This document shows positions 6,740 to 15,081 of a DNA stretch of 17,933 nucleotides, in pieces. Location: the NCBI GenBank assembly GCA_964579725.1, contig CAZOHG010000066.1:1-17933 (forward strand), in the 5' to 3' direction. The position numbers and the translations under genes were made by a program. Every line of letters begins with the position of its first letter. The first letter of the stretch is position 1. The stretch comes from CAZOHG01 sp964579725 (GTDB lineage Bacteria > Zhuqueibacterota > JdFR-76 > BMS3Abin05). The notes under the pieces are model-generated. The model was not told the origin of the DNA. It saw only the letters and a list, made by a program, of their open reading frames with translations, and did not search any database.

Positions 6740-6988
6740 TTACCAACGGTATCCTGTCCAGTTTCCGTAGCCCTGTCCGGCCCAGCCGCCCCAAGGACTC
6801 GGCAATCCACTTGAGCGGTAATAGAGGCCGGCCTGCCACGGCAAATAGGGTGAAGAAGCGGCCCACCAGCCTTTCGGCAAATAGGGGTAAAGCCGACAGT
6901 AGGGCGTCGGGTTTCCGCGCCCAAAACCGGGGCGAGGGCCAACGCCCCATCCCCCACGTCCAAATCCAAAACCTCGACCTGGCCACAT
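6740..6988 (-). CDS. Small Gly/Trp/Tyr-rich DUF5320-like protein, N-terminal half type
   Basis: This 82-residue protein starts MWPGRGFGFGRGGWG, the PGRGFGFG element seen in the first half of DUF5320 proteins, and is very rich in Gly, Pro, Trp, Tyr and Arg with a single Cys (31). The frame is open up to 7090, but the ATG at 6988 has a strong GGGAGGTGA ribosome-binding site and fits the family, so the longer version is rejected. It ends in G-Y-R-W and stop; the same G-Y-R-W recurs at the beginning of the next gene, as if the two halves overlap in content. It is the first gene after the sigma54 promoter at 7022-7038. No membrane segment or enzyme motif is seen. Function is unknown; a structural or metal-locus accessory role is inferred from context only. 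Confidence 0.82.
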   Translation of the reverse strand: MWPGRGFGFGRGGWGVGPRPGFGRGNPTPYCRLYPYLPKGWWAASSPYLPWQAGLYYRSSGLPSPWGGWAGQGYGNWTGYRW

Positions 6989-7021
6989 AGTCTCACCTCC
7001 CTGCTTTTTGCCCAATTTCTC

Positions 7022-7038
7022 TGCAAAATAAATGCCAA
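7022..7038 (-). promoter_or_regulatory. Sigma54 (-24/-12) promoter
   Basis: The minus strand reads TTGGCATTTATTTTGCA. The -24 box TTGGCA and -12 box TTGCA match the sigma54 consensus, with exactly 10 bases between GG and GC. Transcription would start near 7011, giving a leader of about 23 bases that holds the ribosome-binding site of the gene starting at 6988. It predicts RpoN-dependent, activator-driven expression, as known for ORP operons in Desulfovibrio. No activator gene is in the window. Confidence 0.75.
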
Positions 7039-7117
7039 CAGAATGCCTTTGCAGCCCGATTTTCCCCTTGTTTTTTAAGGGATTAAGCAAAACCGCTTTG
7101 GCCGTTCTTACGCCCCC

Positions 7118-7136
7118 TTTTGAAGATATTTCAAAA
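7118..7136. promoter_or_regulatory. Dyad, candidate upstream activator site for the sigma54 promoter
   Basis: A perfect inverted repeat, TTTTGAA-GATAT-TTCAAAA, has arms of 7 and a 5-base centre. It lies about 107-125 bases upstream of the predicted start of the sigma54 transcript, the usual distance for an enhancer-binding protein site. The assignment as operator is inference from position and symmetry. Confidence 0.45.
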
Positions 7137-7334
7137 ATGAAACGGGTGCGAACTTTATTTGGCTCATGTTATTATATTTTTTAGAATTGGATTTCGTTCC
7201 ACAATAAAAACCTATTATTTCATGTGAAACTTCCGGCAGGTGAAAATGAGTTCCATTTCGCCGCTGTACCGTTTTTCAACACTTCGAAAGGAAGCCAAAG
7301 GAAAGTTTTTGCGTAGAATGAATGGCCTTTTCAC

Positions 7335-8189
7335 TCAGAGATTATTTTTGAAAAACTCCGAGACACGGGGCCAAAAGTCGGGGTGAAAATGGCAATCCGA
7401 ATGCCCTTTGTCGGGAACAATCCACAAATCCACTGAATTGGGACCGGCCGCCTTTTTTAGGCGTCGCCCGTGTTTCACAGGCACAATTTTATCCCTTTCC
7501 CCGTGAATGAGGAGAAATTTGGCTTGACTGCGGGCAATCTGGTTTTCCGGAGCAATGGTGTCAAATCGCCCCCCGATTCTCCATTGGAAATATTCAAACA
7601 GGAGCCAGACCAGAGGAAAATAGGGAATGTGGTAGCGCCTAAATTCGCTGCGCATGACATCCCCGGGATGGGCAAAGGCGCCCACCGTCACCACGGCCTT
7701 TATCCGAGGATCGTGTGCTGCCGCGTAAATCGACGCTGCGCCGCCAATGGAAAGGCCCAGGGTCCCGATTTTCTCGGGTGAAACGCCTTTTTTTAAAACA
7801 AAATCAAGGGCCGCTGAAATGTCCTCGGCAAATTTAATCATGGAAGAAAATCTATCGGAATCACTGCTGCCGTGGTTCCGCGAATCGAAAGCAAGAAGAT
7901 TGAAACCGGCCGGGTACAAATTGCGAATGTAAGGCAATGTGCGTTCCACATTCCGGCCCCAGCCGTGCACCAAAAGGAGGGTGGGAGCAGCCGCGGCGTC
8001 TTGTGAAGCGCGAATCCACCATCCGTAGAGCGAACGGGAATTTTGGGTGGGAAACCGAACTTCTTCAAAAGGAATGTTAAAATCTCCCGGCGTTTTCTGG
8101 TGGGTTTTTCGAGGATTCTGGTACAACTTAGGCAAAAAAATCGCCAGAGCCAACACCAGTAGAACGACCAACACAGCAAGCCAGATCAT
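7335..8189 (-). CDS. Membrane-anchored alpha/beta hydrolase
   Basis: This 284-residue protein has an N-terminal hydrophobic helix (residues 1-20, IWLAVLVVLLVLALAIF) that should anchor it in the inner membrane or act as an uncleaved signal, followed by a serine hydrolase of the alpha/beta fold. Visible elements are HGWGRN (75-80, oxyanion region), DSRNHGSS (102-109), the nucleophile elbow GLSIGG with S147, D233 in ERDKIVP, and H263 in DKGHSD. This is a complete Ser-Asp-His set. It resembles the YqkD/BAAT-like peptidase or esterase group; the substrate cannot be read from sequence. The frame could start at a GTG at 8201, but the ATG at 8189 follows GGTGGGAG and is preferred. It lies 215 bases after metH and is probably a separate unit. 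Confidence 0.9.
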   Translation of the reverse strand: MIWLAVLVVLLVLALAIFLPKLYQNPRKTHQKTPGDFNIPFEEVRFPTQNSRSLYGWWIRASQDAAAAPTLLLVHGWGRNVERTLPYIRNLYPAGFNLLAFDSRNHGSSDSDRFSSMIKFAEDISAALDFVLKKGVSPEKIGTLGLSIGGAASIYAAAHDPRIKAVVTVGAFAHPGDVMRSEFRRYHIPYFPLVWLLFEYFQWRIGGRFDTIAPENQIARSQAKFLLIHGERDKIVPVKHGRRLKKAAGPNSVDLWIVPDKGHSDCHFHPDFWPRVSEFFKNNL

Positions 8190-8404
8190 TGAGGCTCCCA
8201 CCTTTTTAATGGATTCGAAGCAATATTGCGCTCCTCACGCATGACTACCCCCAAAACAGGAGGCCGGTTGTCGGAATTTCCTTCGGCATCCCCTCGTTCC
8301 TGCCACGCTTTCTCCCGCAAAACGTTTACGATTTCCCCTTAACCCGTTTTTCTGTCCGCTGAAAAAAATCTGCCGGAAACGAACGCGCTTCTCTCTGTTT
8401 AAGA

Positions 8405-11400
8405 TCACCCCACGTTAAAATAGCGTGCTTCGGGATGGTGTACAATCAGTGCGGAAGTCGACTGTTCCGGGTCCAGCATAAAATTTTCGGTCAATTTCAC
8501 CCCGATTCTTTCGGGGCGCAGAAGCCGAAAAATTTTCGTTTGGTCTTCAAGATTGGGGCACGCCGGGTAGCCGAACGAGTACCGGGCACCGCGGTACTTC
8601 ATTTTGACTATTTCCTCGGGCGTGGGCGCGTCCTGATCCGCAATGTGCAGCTCTTCCCGAACGTGTTTGTGCCAGTACTCCGCAAGTGCTTCCGTCGCCT
8701 CAACACTCAAACCGTGGAGGTACAAATATTCGGCGTATTCATTTTGGGCGTAGAGCTCGTGAATGACCCGGCTAATCTCATCTCCCATGGTAACCACTTG
8801 AATCGCCACCACATCCATTCGTCCCGATTCCACGGACGCAAAATAATCCGCCAAACAGCGGTAAGGGCGGCGCTTTTCGCGAGGAAAAGAAAATCGTTCG
8901 ATCTCTTTCTCTCCCGATTCGTCGTAAAGAATCAGGTCATTTCCTTCGGACTGGCATTTAAAATAGCCGTACACAACTTGCGGTTGTAACCACTTATTTT
9001 TTAAAACCGTTTCTTTAAGTCGTTCAAAAATCGGCTCAACCGTTTCGCGAACCAATTTTTCATAAGCCTCCGGAGAAGGCGCCTTGCTTTTTTTGAACTG
9101 CCACTGTCCCCGAAACAGAGCGGTTTTGTTTACAAATTTGAAAACCTCTTCAAGAGAAATCGACTTCACGACCCTTTCACCCCAAAACGGGGGCGTGGGG
9201 ATTGGCACCGATTCCGCAATGTTCGAGCGTGGCGGCGGATTTGAGGGCGCTTTTTTTCGGGAAGGAATCGGGCGGAGACGTTTTTTCTTGGTCTCCGAAG
9301 TACCCGATTTTTGCTCCGCTCCGGTCAACCGGTTCATGACCGACAATCCGGCAAAAGCGTCTTGTGCGTAGTAAACCGACCCACCGTACACATGGGTGAG
9401 GGTTTCTTCCACGTAACGTCGGGTGAGCGCCGCCCCTCCCACAATGACCGGCATATCTGAAATCCCCTGCCGCATCATTTCTTCGAGATTTTCCTTCATG
9501 ACCGTTGTGGATTTCACTAAAAGCCCGCTCATTCCGATGGCGTGCACGTCGTGCTTTAGGGCTGCCTCCAAAATTTCGTGGATCGGCACTTTGATCCCCA
9601 AATTAAACACCTTGTAACCGTTGTTGGACAGAATAATGTCCACAAGATTTTTGCCGATGTCGTGTACGTCGCCTTTCACCGTTGCCAGAACAATTCGCCC
9701 TCGCTCGGAGCCTTCCACGCGGTCCATAAACGGTTCCAGAAAAGCTACGGCCTTTTTCATGACTTCTGCCGATTGGAGAACAAAAGGAAGTTGCATTTGC
9801 CCGTTTCCAAACAGGTCGCCCACCACTTTCATTCCCTCAAGCAGAATGACATTAATGATGTCCACCGGCGGGTATTTTTTGAGCGCCTCCCGAAGCAAAT
9901 CCTCCAGGCCATCCTTTTCACCGTCAATGATTTTGTTTTTGAGCGCTTCTTCCAAGGGGAGATTTTTCTTGATTTTTTTGGCTACGACTTCTTTTCCGGA
10001 ATCCAACAGGTGCACAAAACGGGTGAGAGGATCGAAGTTTTCCCTTCGTTCATTGAACACCACTTGGCGCGCCAGCTCTTTCTGCGCCGCGTCGATGCGA
10101 TTCAGAGGCAAAATCTGGGCGTAATTGACAATGGCCAGATCGAGTCCGGCCTGCACAGCGTAGTAGAGAAAAACGGAATTTAGCACCTTTCGAGCAGGGG
10201 GATTTAATCCAAATGACGCATTGCTGACCCCCAAAATCGTGCGCACACCTGGGAGGTCGGCTTTAATTTGCCGAATGGCTTTGAGGCTTTCCACCGCAGC
10301 GTTCCCGTACTCGGGATTGGCCAGGGTAAATGTCAGCGTGTCGAAAATCAAATCCTGGGGGCGCAGACCAAACTTTTGCGTGGCCAACGAGAAAATCCGT
10401 TTGGCAATAGCCACCTTCTTTCCGGCCTGAAGTGCCATACCTTCTTCGTCAATCGTCAGAGCAATGACCGCGGCTCCGTACCGCCGCGCCAGCGTGAGGA
10501 TCTCGGCAAAGCGCCCCTCTTCTCCGTCCTCAAGATTTACTGAATTAATCACCACACGCCCGCCAATGAGCTGGAGAGCTCGCTCAATTACGTTGGGCTC
10601 TGTCGAATCCACAAAAATGGGAATCGTGATTTGGCGATTGAAGCGCGTAAGGACTTCCTCCATGTCGCGCACTTCATCGCGGCCTGCGTACGCTACACAA
10701 ACGTCCAGGGCGTGGGCGCCGTCTTTTTCCTGTCCCTTAGCCACGGACACCATGCTATCGTACGCTTCGGCCAACAGCAGCTCCCGAAATTTTTTACTTC
10801 CGTTGGAATTGGTGCGCTCCCCCACAATGAAAGGCGGAGGGTTTTGATCCAGGGCAACCGGCTGGTAAAGGCTGGCAATGGCCGGCTGAAAGCTTACCAT
10901 CCGCTTTTTCGCCTGTAAACCCGAAATCGCCTCAACAACGGCTTTGAGGTGCTCGGGCCCCGTTCCGCAGCAGCCCCCTACAATCTGGACGCCGAATTCC
11001 GTTACAAACTCGACGTGAGCTCTGGCCAATTCCTCGGGTGTTAGCGGGTACACCGAACGTCCGTTTACATTGTCCGGAATCCCGGCATTCGGTTGAATCG
11101 AAATGGGGAAGGGTGAATTCTGACTCAGGTAGCGCACCTGCTCGCGCATGTCTGCCGGTCCTGTGGCGCAATTCATTCCAAAAGCAAACAACGGAAAGGG
11201 TTCCAACGCCGTTAGAGCCGCGCCGATTTCCGTTCCCACCAAAAGGGTTCCCAGGTCTTTTTCTACCGTAACCTGTACGATTACGGGACGGGCGCGCCCG
11301 CTCTCCTTTTGAACCTCCAAAACAGCCATAAGTGCGGCTTTGGCCTGGAGAATATCCTGAACCGTTTCAATCAGAAAAAGGTCGACCCCGCCCTCCAGAA

Positions 11401-11839
11401 GAGCGCGCGCCTGTTCTTTGTACAAATCAAACAGTTCCCGAAAGTCGATTTGTCCCAGAGAAGGCAGCCGTGTGCCGGGGCCCAGACTTCCGGCCACAAA
11501 TCGGGGATGCGACGGCGTGCTGAATTCTCGAACAGCCTGCCGGGCAATTTCGGCCGCCTTTCGATTGATTTCGTACACGTGGTCTTCCAGCCCGTATTCT
11601 TTCAGCACCAGAGCAGTTCCGCCGAAAGAGTTTGTTTCCACAATGTCACTTCCCACAGCCAAAAAGGACCGATGAATATCGGCAATGACGTCCGGGCGGG
11701 TCATATTCAAATACTCATTGCAGCCTTCAAAACGCTCCCCACCGAAATCGGCTGCCGTCAAATTGCGTTTTTGAATGTTGGTGCCCATGGCTCCGTCAAA
11801 GACGAGGACACGTTTTCGAAGAATATCCTGAATGGTCAT
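8405..11839 (-). CDS. metH: Cobalamin-dependent methionine synthase
   Basis: MetH transfers a methyl group from methyltetrahydrofolate through B12 to homocysteine. The 1144-residue protein shows all modules in order. Residues 1 to ~305 are the homocysteine methyltransferase with zinc ligands C224 (NCATG) and C290/C291 (GGCCGTG). The pterin-binding barrel spans ~335-590 (start FIVGERTNSNGSKKF) and the B12 cap ~640-705. The B12 domain spans ~710-838 with D724-V-H726-D-I-G729, where H726 is the axial ligand, plus SGLL 771 and GGAA 801. A Pro/Lys-rich linker covers ~840-885, and the reactivation domain ~890-1144 has GYPACP at 1090-1095. It is shorter than E. coli MetH (1227), mainly because it stops soon after the conserved HPEARYF. 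The ATG at 11839 has AAAGG 8 bases upstream. Confidence 0.98.
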   Translation of the reverse strand: MTIQDILRKRVLVFDGAMGTNIQKRNLTAADFGGERFEGCNEYLNMTRPDVIADIHRSFLAVGSDIVETNSFGGTALVLKEYGLEDHVYEINRKAAEIARQAVREFSTPSHPRFVAGSLGPGTRLPSLGQIDFRELFDLYKEQARALLEGGVDLFLIETVQDILQAKAALMAVLEVQKESGRARPVIVQVTVEKDLGTLLVGTEIGAALTALEPFPLFAFGMNCATGPADMREQVRYLSQNSPFPISIQPNAGIPDNVNGRSVYPLTPEELARAHVEFVTEFGVQIVGGCCGTGPEHLKAVVEAISGLQAKKRMVSFQPAIASLYQPVALDQNPPPFIVGERTNSNGSKKFRELLLAEAYDSMVSVAKGQEKDGAHALDVCVAYAGRDEVRDMEEVLTRFNRQITIPIFVDSTEPNVIERALQLIGGRVVINSVNLEDGEEGRFAEILTLARRYGAAVIALTIDEEGMALQAGKKVAIAKRIFSLATQKFGLRPQDLIFDTLTFTLANPEYGNAAVESLKAIRQIKADLPGVRTILGVSNASFGLNPPARKVLNSVFLYYAVQAGLDLAIVNYAQILPLNRIDAAQKELARQVVFNERRENFDPLTRFVHLLDSGKEVVAKKIKKNLPLEEALKNKIIDGEKDGLEDLLREALKKYPPVDIINVILLEGMKVVGDLFGNGQMQLPFVLQSAEVMKKAVAFLEPFMDRVEGSERGRIVLATVKGDVHDIGKNLVDIILSNNGYKVFNLGIKVPIHEILEAALKHDVHAIGMSGLLVKSTTVMKENLEEMMRQGISDMPVIVGGAALTRRYVEETLTHVYGGSVYYAQDAFAGLSVMNRLTGAEQKSGTSETKKKRLRPIPSRKKAPSNPPPRSNIAESVPIPTPPFWGERVVKSISLEEVFKFVNKTALFRGQWQFKKSKAPSPEAYEKLVRETVEPIFERLKETVLKNKWLQPQVVYGYFKCQSEGNDLILYDESGEKEIERFSFPREKRRPYRCLADYFASVESGRMDVVAIQVVTMGDEISRVIHELYAQNEYAEYLYLHGLSVEATEALAEYWHKHVREELHIADQDAPTPEEIVKMKYRGARYSFGYPACPNLEDQTKIFRLLRPERIGVKLTENFMLDPEQSTSALIVHHPEARYFNVG

Positions 11840-11893
11840 GGCCGGTGCCTTTATCTCCTAAAAATCTAATTTCGAAAGCTTAATTTGAGAATT

Positions 11894-11922
11894 AATATAG
11901 AAATGAAATGATTGAATTTCAA
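11894..11922 (-). promoter_or_regulatory. Sigma70-type promoter of metH
   Basis: The minus strand has TTGAAA (complement of 11917-11922), exactly 17 bases, then TATATT (complement of 11894-11899). Each box matches consensus at five of six positions. Transcription would start near 11887, leaving a leader of about 48 bases, too short for a cobalamin or SAM riboswitch. Confidence 0.7.
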
Positions 11923-11983
11923 GAAAGATTTGGACGGGCGCGGCGTCTTGTTGTGTGAAGCGTCTCGGAAAATTCCACGGAGT

Positions 11984-11996
11984 TCCGCCAAGCGGA
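11984..11996. repeat. Small intergenic palindrome between the peptidase gene and metH
   Basis: TCCGC-CAA-GCGGA is a perfect 5-base stem with a 3-base loop, flanked by a second short symmetric element (GGAA..TTCC on both strands, 11968-11975). It resembles scattered palindromic intergenic elements, but only one copy is in the window and no T run follows, so I do not call it a terminator. Confidence 0.3.
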
Positions 11997-12077
11997 GGGC
12001 ACACTCTTCACAAATTCTTCTCAAAAAGCAGACAAAAGCCTTCCGCCCCGGGCAAAACTACCCGACTTTCTTTTTTT

Positions 12078-15014
12078 TTAAAGCGAAATGGCTCCGAGGG
12101 AGGCTCGAAAAAGCCAGCGAAATTTGAGATTTTTCCCGTCTTCGGGTCGACTCACCCAAATGGGAAAGTCCAATTTAAGAAGACCGAAATCCAGTGTAAT
12201 TCCGGCATCTGAGCGCAGCGTTTGCAGCGCGACCTCTCCCTGCGTTTCCCAAACATTCCCGACGTCGTAAAACAACCGAAAAAAGGTCATCGGAACGGGT
12301 AAATCCAGATTAAGTGCTGCAATCCATTTCCCGGAGGGAGACGGCGTGCCGGGTTTCAGAAAAGGCACCGAATACCCGCGGACATTGCCCTGTCCGTAAA
12401 TGGTGTACCGATTCAGGGGAGCCAACGTGCCCTTGCGCTCCAGAGCGATAAAATCCCGCCGGTCCGGGTCAACGTCACCGGCCAGAAAAAAGCGCCGCTG
12501 GTTGGGCATGGTTCCACTTCCGGCGCCGCCGAAAAATCGCACGTGCGTGTTGAAACGCTTGCTCCAGCGAAAGGTTTGGTCGGCCTCGACGGAAATCTTT
12601 GCGTATTCAAATTTGGAAAAATCGGTGCGAAACCCCTTCTGCAAACTCAGGGTGTAGTGATTTTTCCAGCGGATTGTTTTTAGCCGGTACGTGTAGTTTA
12701 GCGTCACCATGGCATTCTGCCCCAGGCTCCAATCCCAATGATTCACGTACGCCAAATCATATACGCGATTGACGGCCATTTCAAGGCTCAGGATGTGAAA
12801 TGGCGGACGCTTCAAATAAGGACCCACTCTAAATTTCAGGGTCACATTTCTTTGTTTGTAGCCGGAAACATTTTTCATTAAGAAGGACAGTTGACTGCGC
12901 CGGTGGAAAAAAGGCAAATCCTGCGAAAGGAGAACCATGTGGTTTACGCGGCCTGAGGAAAGACCGTACGAAAACCCAACTTGAATAGTCGGGTTATTGA
13001 AAAGCGGAAACCCGTAGCGCGCCCAGAGTCCCAGCCGGATGCCGTCTTTTTGCCCGTTGTACCACACCGAGGGTCCGTAAAAGAGCTGTTTGTGGAAAAA
13101 ATCGGGGAGGTCTCCCAAGAAAACAGATCGGATTTTTTTCGGCTTTCGGTCGTTCCAATGATTGATTTCCAACAAGTCTCGGGTGGGGTCCACCGTTACC
13201 GATTTTATTTTCTCCCTTGTGCGAAACAGGAGGGTTTCTTCTTTTTTCTGCCCCGAGCAGCGTTTGACAAGGGTCTGGCCGTTTTTTGTTTTCACCTGCA
13301 CGTCCACGGGTACAATGCCCTTTGCCCGACGCAAAACCTGCACGGAAACCCTGTACCCGTCCGCAGTTTTTTCCTGACGGACGTTGCCAACGGTGTAGTC
13401 GAACTTTCGCGTTGTCTTCAACCACTGGTCAAAATAGGCCGAATAGTCCCGTCCCGTTATTCGATTGACCTCGGCAACAAAATCCTCCGTGTGGGGATGT
13501 TTGTACTGCCAATCCCGAAAATAGCTTTGCATGATTCGATTGAAGGTGGAATCCCCAACCAAATGCTTTAAAGTAAATAGCATCCAGGCGGTTTTGTGGT
13601 AAACCATTGAGGCGTAGCTTTCCCGAAATTTGTAGGCGGGCTGTAAAATGGGTTCGTCCATGTTGAAGTAGGCGTAAGCCATGTAAGAAGCGTAGGCCGT
13701 CCAACGGTCACCAATTTTGGGCAGAAACGACAGGCTTCTGGGCCATTGCACCATATTACCGGCGCGCCCGTATTTGGTTTCCAAATACCGAATCTCGGAA
13801 AAGGTATTTATGCCTTCGTCCATCCACGCCTCGTCCATTTCGTTGGAGCCCAACATTCCATAAAACCACTGGTGGCCCGTTTCATGCATGATCACCATTT
13901 CGAGCATTCGAAAAAAGGGGAGGTTGGCCGAAGAAATGACCGTAATATTGGGGTACTCCATTCCCCCGCCCGCCGACAAATCGCCGTCCACAACGGACAT
14001 CTGTTTGTAGGGGTAGGGGCCGTACCATTTTCCGTAGTACAGCAATGTGTCGTGAACGTAGCGTACGGCGTCTTTCCAGGCGCGCTCGTGTTTCGGCAAA
14101 ACGTACGCGTAAATGTTGGTATTTTTGTATTTTCCCGTTTTTATCAAAAACTGCGCGTCGGCAAACCAGGCAAAGTCGTGTACCTTTTCAGCGTGGAAAT
14201 GCACGGTTTTTGTTTTTTGGGTTTGCCTTTTTCGAATGTGTTTGGTGCGCTGCTTCAGGTAGCGTTTTCGCTGCCGGTTTGTCATTTTCGCTATTTTCCG
14301 ACCCTCCCGAACAAGAGAATCCCGAAAGGCGATTTCCGACGCCGGCCCTACAAGATTTCCCGTCGCCGCCACCACCAGGTCTCTCGGCAAGGTGATCCAA
14401 ACGTCGAAACTGCCGAATTCACCGTAAAATTCACCGGTAGCATGGTAGCCGTCGGGGTGCCATCCTTTCTGGTCGTACACCACGATTTTGGGGTACCACT
14501 GTGTTATTTCGTAATGACGGCCAATATGCCCCAATCGGGAGAAAATAAACGGCAGTTTTACGAAAAAATCAATGTCAAACGTCGCACTCTGGCCGGGGAA
14601 AAGAGGTTCGGGTAAAAAAACCTTGGTTTCCGTTCGGTCACCTTTTTTGTAGGCGGTTTTGGCCGAACGGCCGTCTACGGTCACACGTTTCCAGTCCATG
14701 TACCCGCGTTGATTTTTGTTGGCAAAATAGAAATCCGATTTCCCTTGTTTGGCCATTTCCCTGGCAAAAACCGTGGAATTATCCCTGTAAGCATTTGGGT
14801 AGGTGTGAAACCAAACAAAGCGCAGCGTGTCGGGTGAATTATTTCGGTAAACAAGGCGTTCCCGACCCTGCAACGTATGGTGCCGGGTATTCAGGGTGAC
14901 CCGAATGGTGTACGTCACGTCTTGCTGCCAATAAACAGGCAAAGCAGCTTTTGCTGACTGTTGCCACGGGAAAAAAGAAACCATCCAAAGAGAAATAACG
15001 GCCAATCGCTTCAT
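12078..15014 (-). CDS. Secreted M1-family metallopeptidase fused to an Omp85-like outer-membrane barrel
   Basis: This 978-residue protein has a Sec signal peptide (1-23, ending A-K-A). The M1 N-terminal beta domain spans ~30-300 with a basic insert at ~236-270. The catalytic domain has GGGMEYP (349-355, equivalent of GAMEN), zinc motif H377-E-T-G-H381 with third ligand E400 (18 residues between), and Y472 in MVYHKTAW. All catalytic residues are present. From about 640 to the end the sequence changes to alternating, aromatic-rich strands with GNVRGY (876-881) and a later LNLDLPVP (901-908) and FFRLFYDVGNVW, the pattern of the Omp85/surface-antigen barrel. I infer a self-anchored outer-membrane aminopeptidase, with the peptidase either in the periplasm or outside. 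The ATG at 15014 has AGGAG 7 bases upstream. The gap to the upstream gene is 67 bases, without a clear promoter. Confidence 0.9.
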   Translation of the reverse strand: MKRLAVISLWMVSFFPWQQSAKAALPVYWQQDVTYTIRVTLNTRHHTLQGRERLVYRNNSPDTLRFVWFHTYPNAYRDNSTVFAREMAKQGKSDFYFANKNQRGYMDWKRVTVDGRSAKTAYKKGDRTETKVFLPEPLFPGQSATFDIDFFVKLPFIFSRLGHIGRHYEITQWYPKIVVYDQKGWHPDGYHATGEFYGEFGSFDVWITLPRDLVVAATGNLVGPASEIAFRDSLVREGRKIAKMTNRQRKRYLKQRTKHIRKRQTQKTKTVHFHAEKVHDFAWFADAQFLIKTGKYKNTNIYAYVLPKHERAWKDAVRYVHDTLLYYGKWYGPYPYKQMSVVDGDLSAGGGMEYPNITVISSANLPFFRMLEMVIMHETGHQWFYGMLGSNEMDEAWMDEGINTFSEIRYLETKYGRAGNMVQWPRSLSFLPKIGDRWTAYASYMAYAYFNMDEPILQPAYKFRESYASMVYHKTAWMLFTLKHLVGDSTFNRIMQSYFRDWQYKHPHTEDFVAEVNRITGRDYSAYFDQWLKTTRKFDYTVGNVRQEKTADGYRVSVQVLRRAKGIVPVDVQVKTKNGQTLVKRCSGQKKEETLLFRTREKIKSVTVDPTRDLLEINHWNDRKPKKIRSVFLGDLPDFFHKQLFYGPSVWYNGQKDGIRLGLWARYGFPLFNNPTIQVGFSYGLSSGRVNHMVLLSQDLPFFHRRSQLSFLMKNVSGYKQRNVTLKFRVGPYLKRPPFHILSLEMAVNRVYDLAYVNHWDWSLGQNAMVTLNYTYRLKTIRWKNHYTLSLQKGFRTDFSKFEYAKISVEADQTFRWSKRFNTHVRFFGGAGSGTMPNQRRFFLAGDVDPDRRDFIALERKGTLAPLNRYTIYGQGNVRGYSVPFLKPGTPSPSGKWIAALNLDLPVPMTFFRLFYDVGNVWETQGEVALQTLRSDAGITLDFGLLKLDFPIWVSRPEDGKNLKFRWLFRASLGAISL

Positions 15015-15081
15015 GTGCTAACTCCTGATTTTCTCACAAAAAACGTTTAATAACGATCAGCAAATGTCTCACAGAACTTAT

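Larger units (their letters stand above)
6989..7334. other. Intergenic control region (346 bases)
   Basis: This gap between the hydrolase stop and the first DUF5320-like gene holds the ribosome-binding site and leader (6989 to about 7011), the sigma54 promoter (7022-7038), a TTTTGAA/TTCAAAA dyad (7118-7136), and a second short dyad TTTCATGTGAAA (7218-7229). An isolated TATAAT on the minus strand (7171-7176) lacks a -35 partner. I see no coding sequence and no convincing terminator for the hydrolase gene here. Confidence 0.7.

Noticed and set aside
6989..7090. Longer start for the 82-residue protein
   Set aside because: The extension crosses the sigma54 promoter and has no family character, while the ATG at 6988 has a strong ribosome-binding site.
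7171..7176. Perfect TATAAT on the minus strand before the DUF5320-like genes
   Set aside because: No -35 box at 16-18 bases; it lies in A/T-rich sequence, and the sigma54 site closer to the gene is far better.
8230..8260. GG-N10-GC spacing resembling sigma54 before the hydrolase gene
   Set aside because: The -24 box lacks CA and the -12 box is ATGC; it shows that such spacing occurs by chance here.
13735..14310. Basic Lys/Arg-rich insert in the M1 N-terminal domain (about residues 236-270) as a sign of foreign sequence
   Set aside because: Outer-membrane-lineage M1 peptidases commonly have a charged insert just before the HF..EKVHDFAW block, so it is ordinary.
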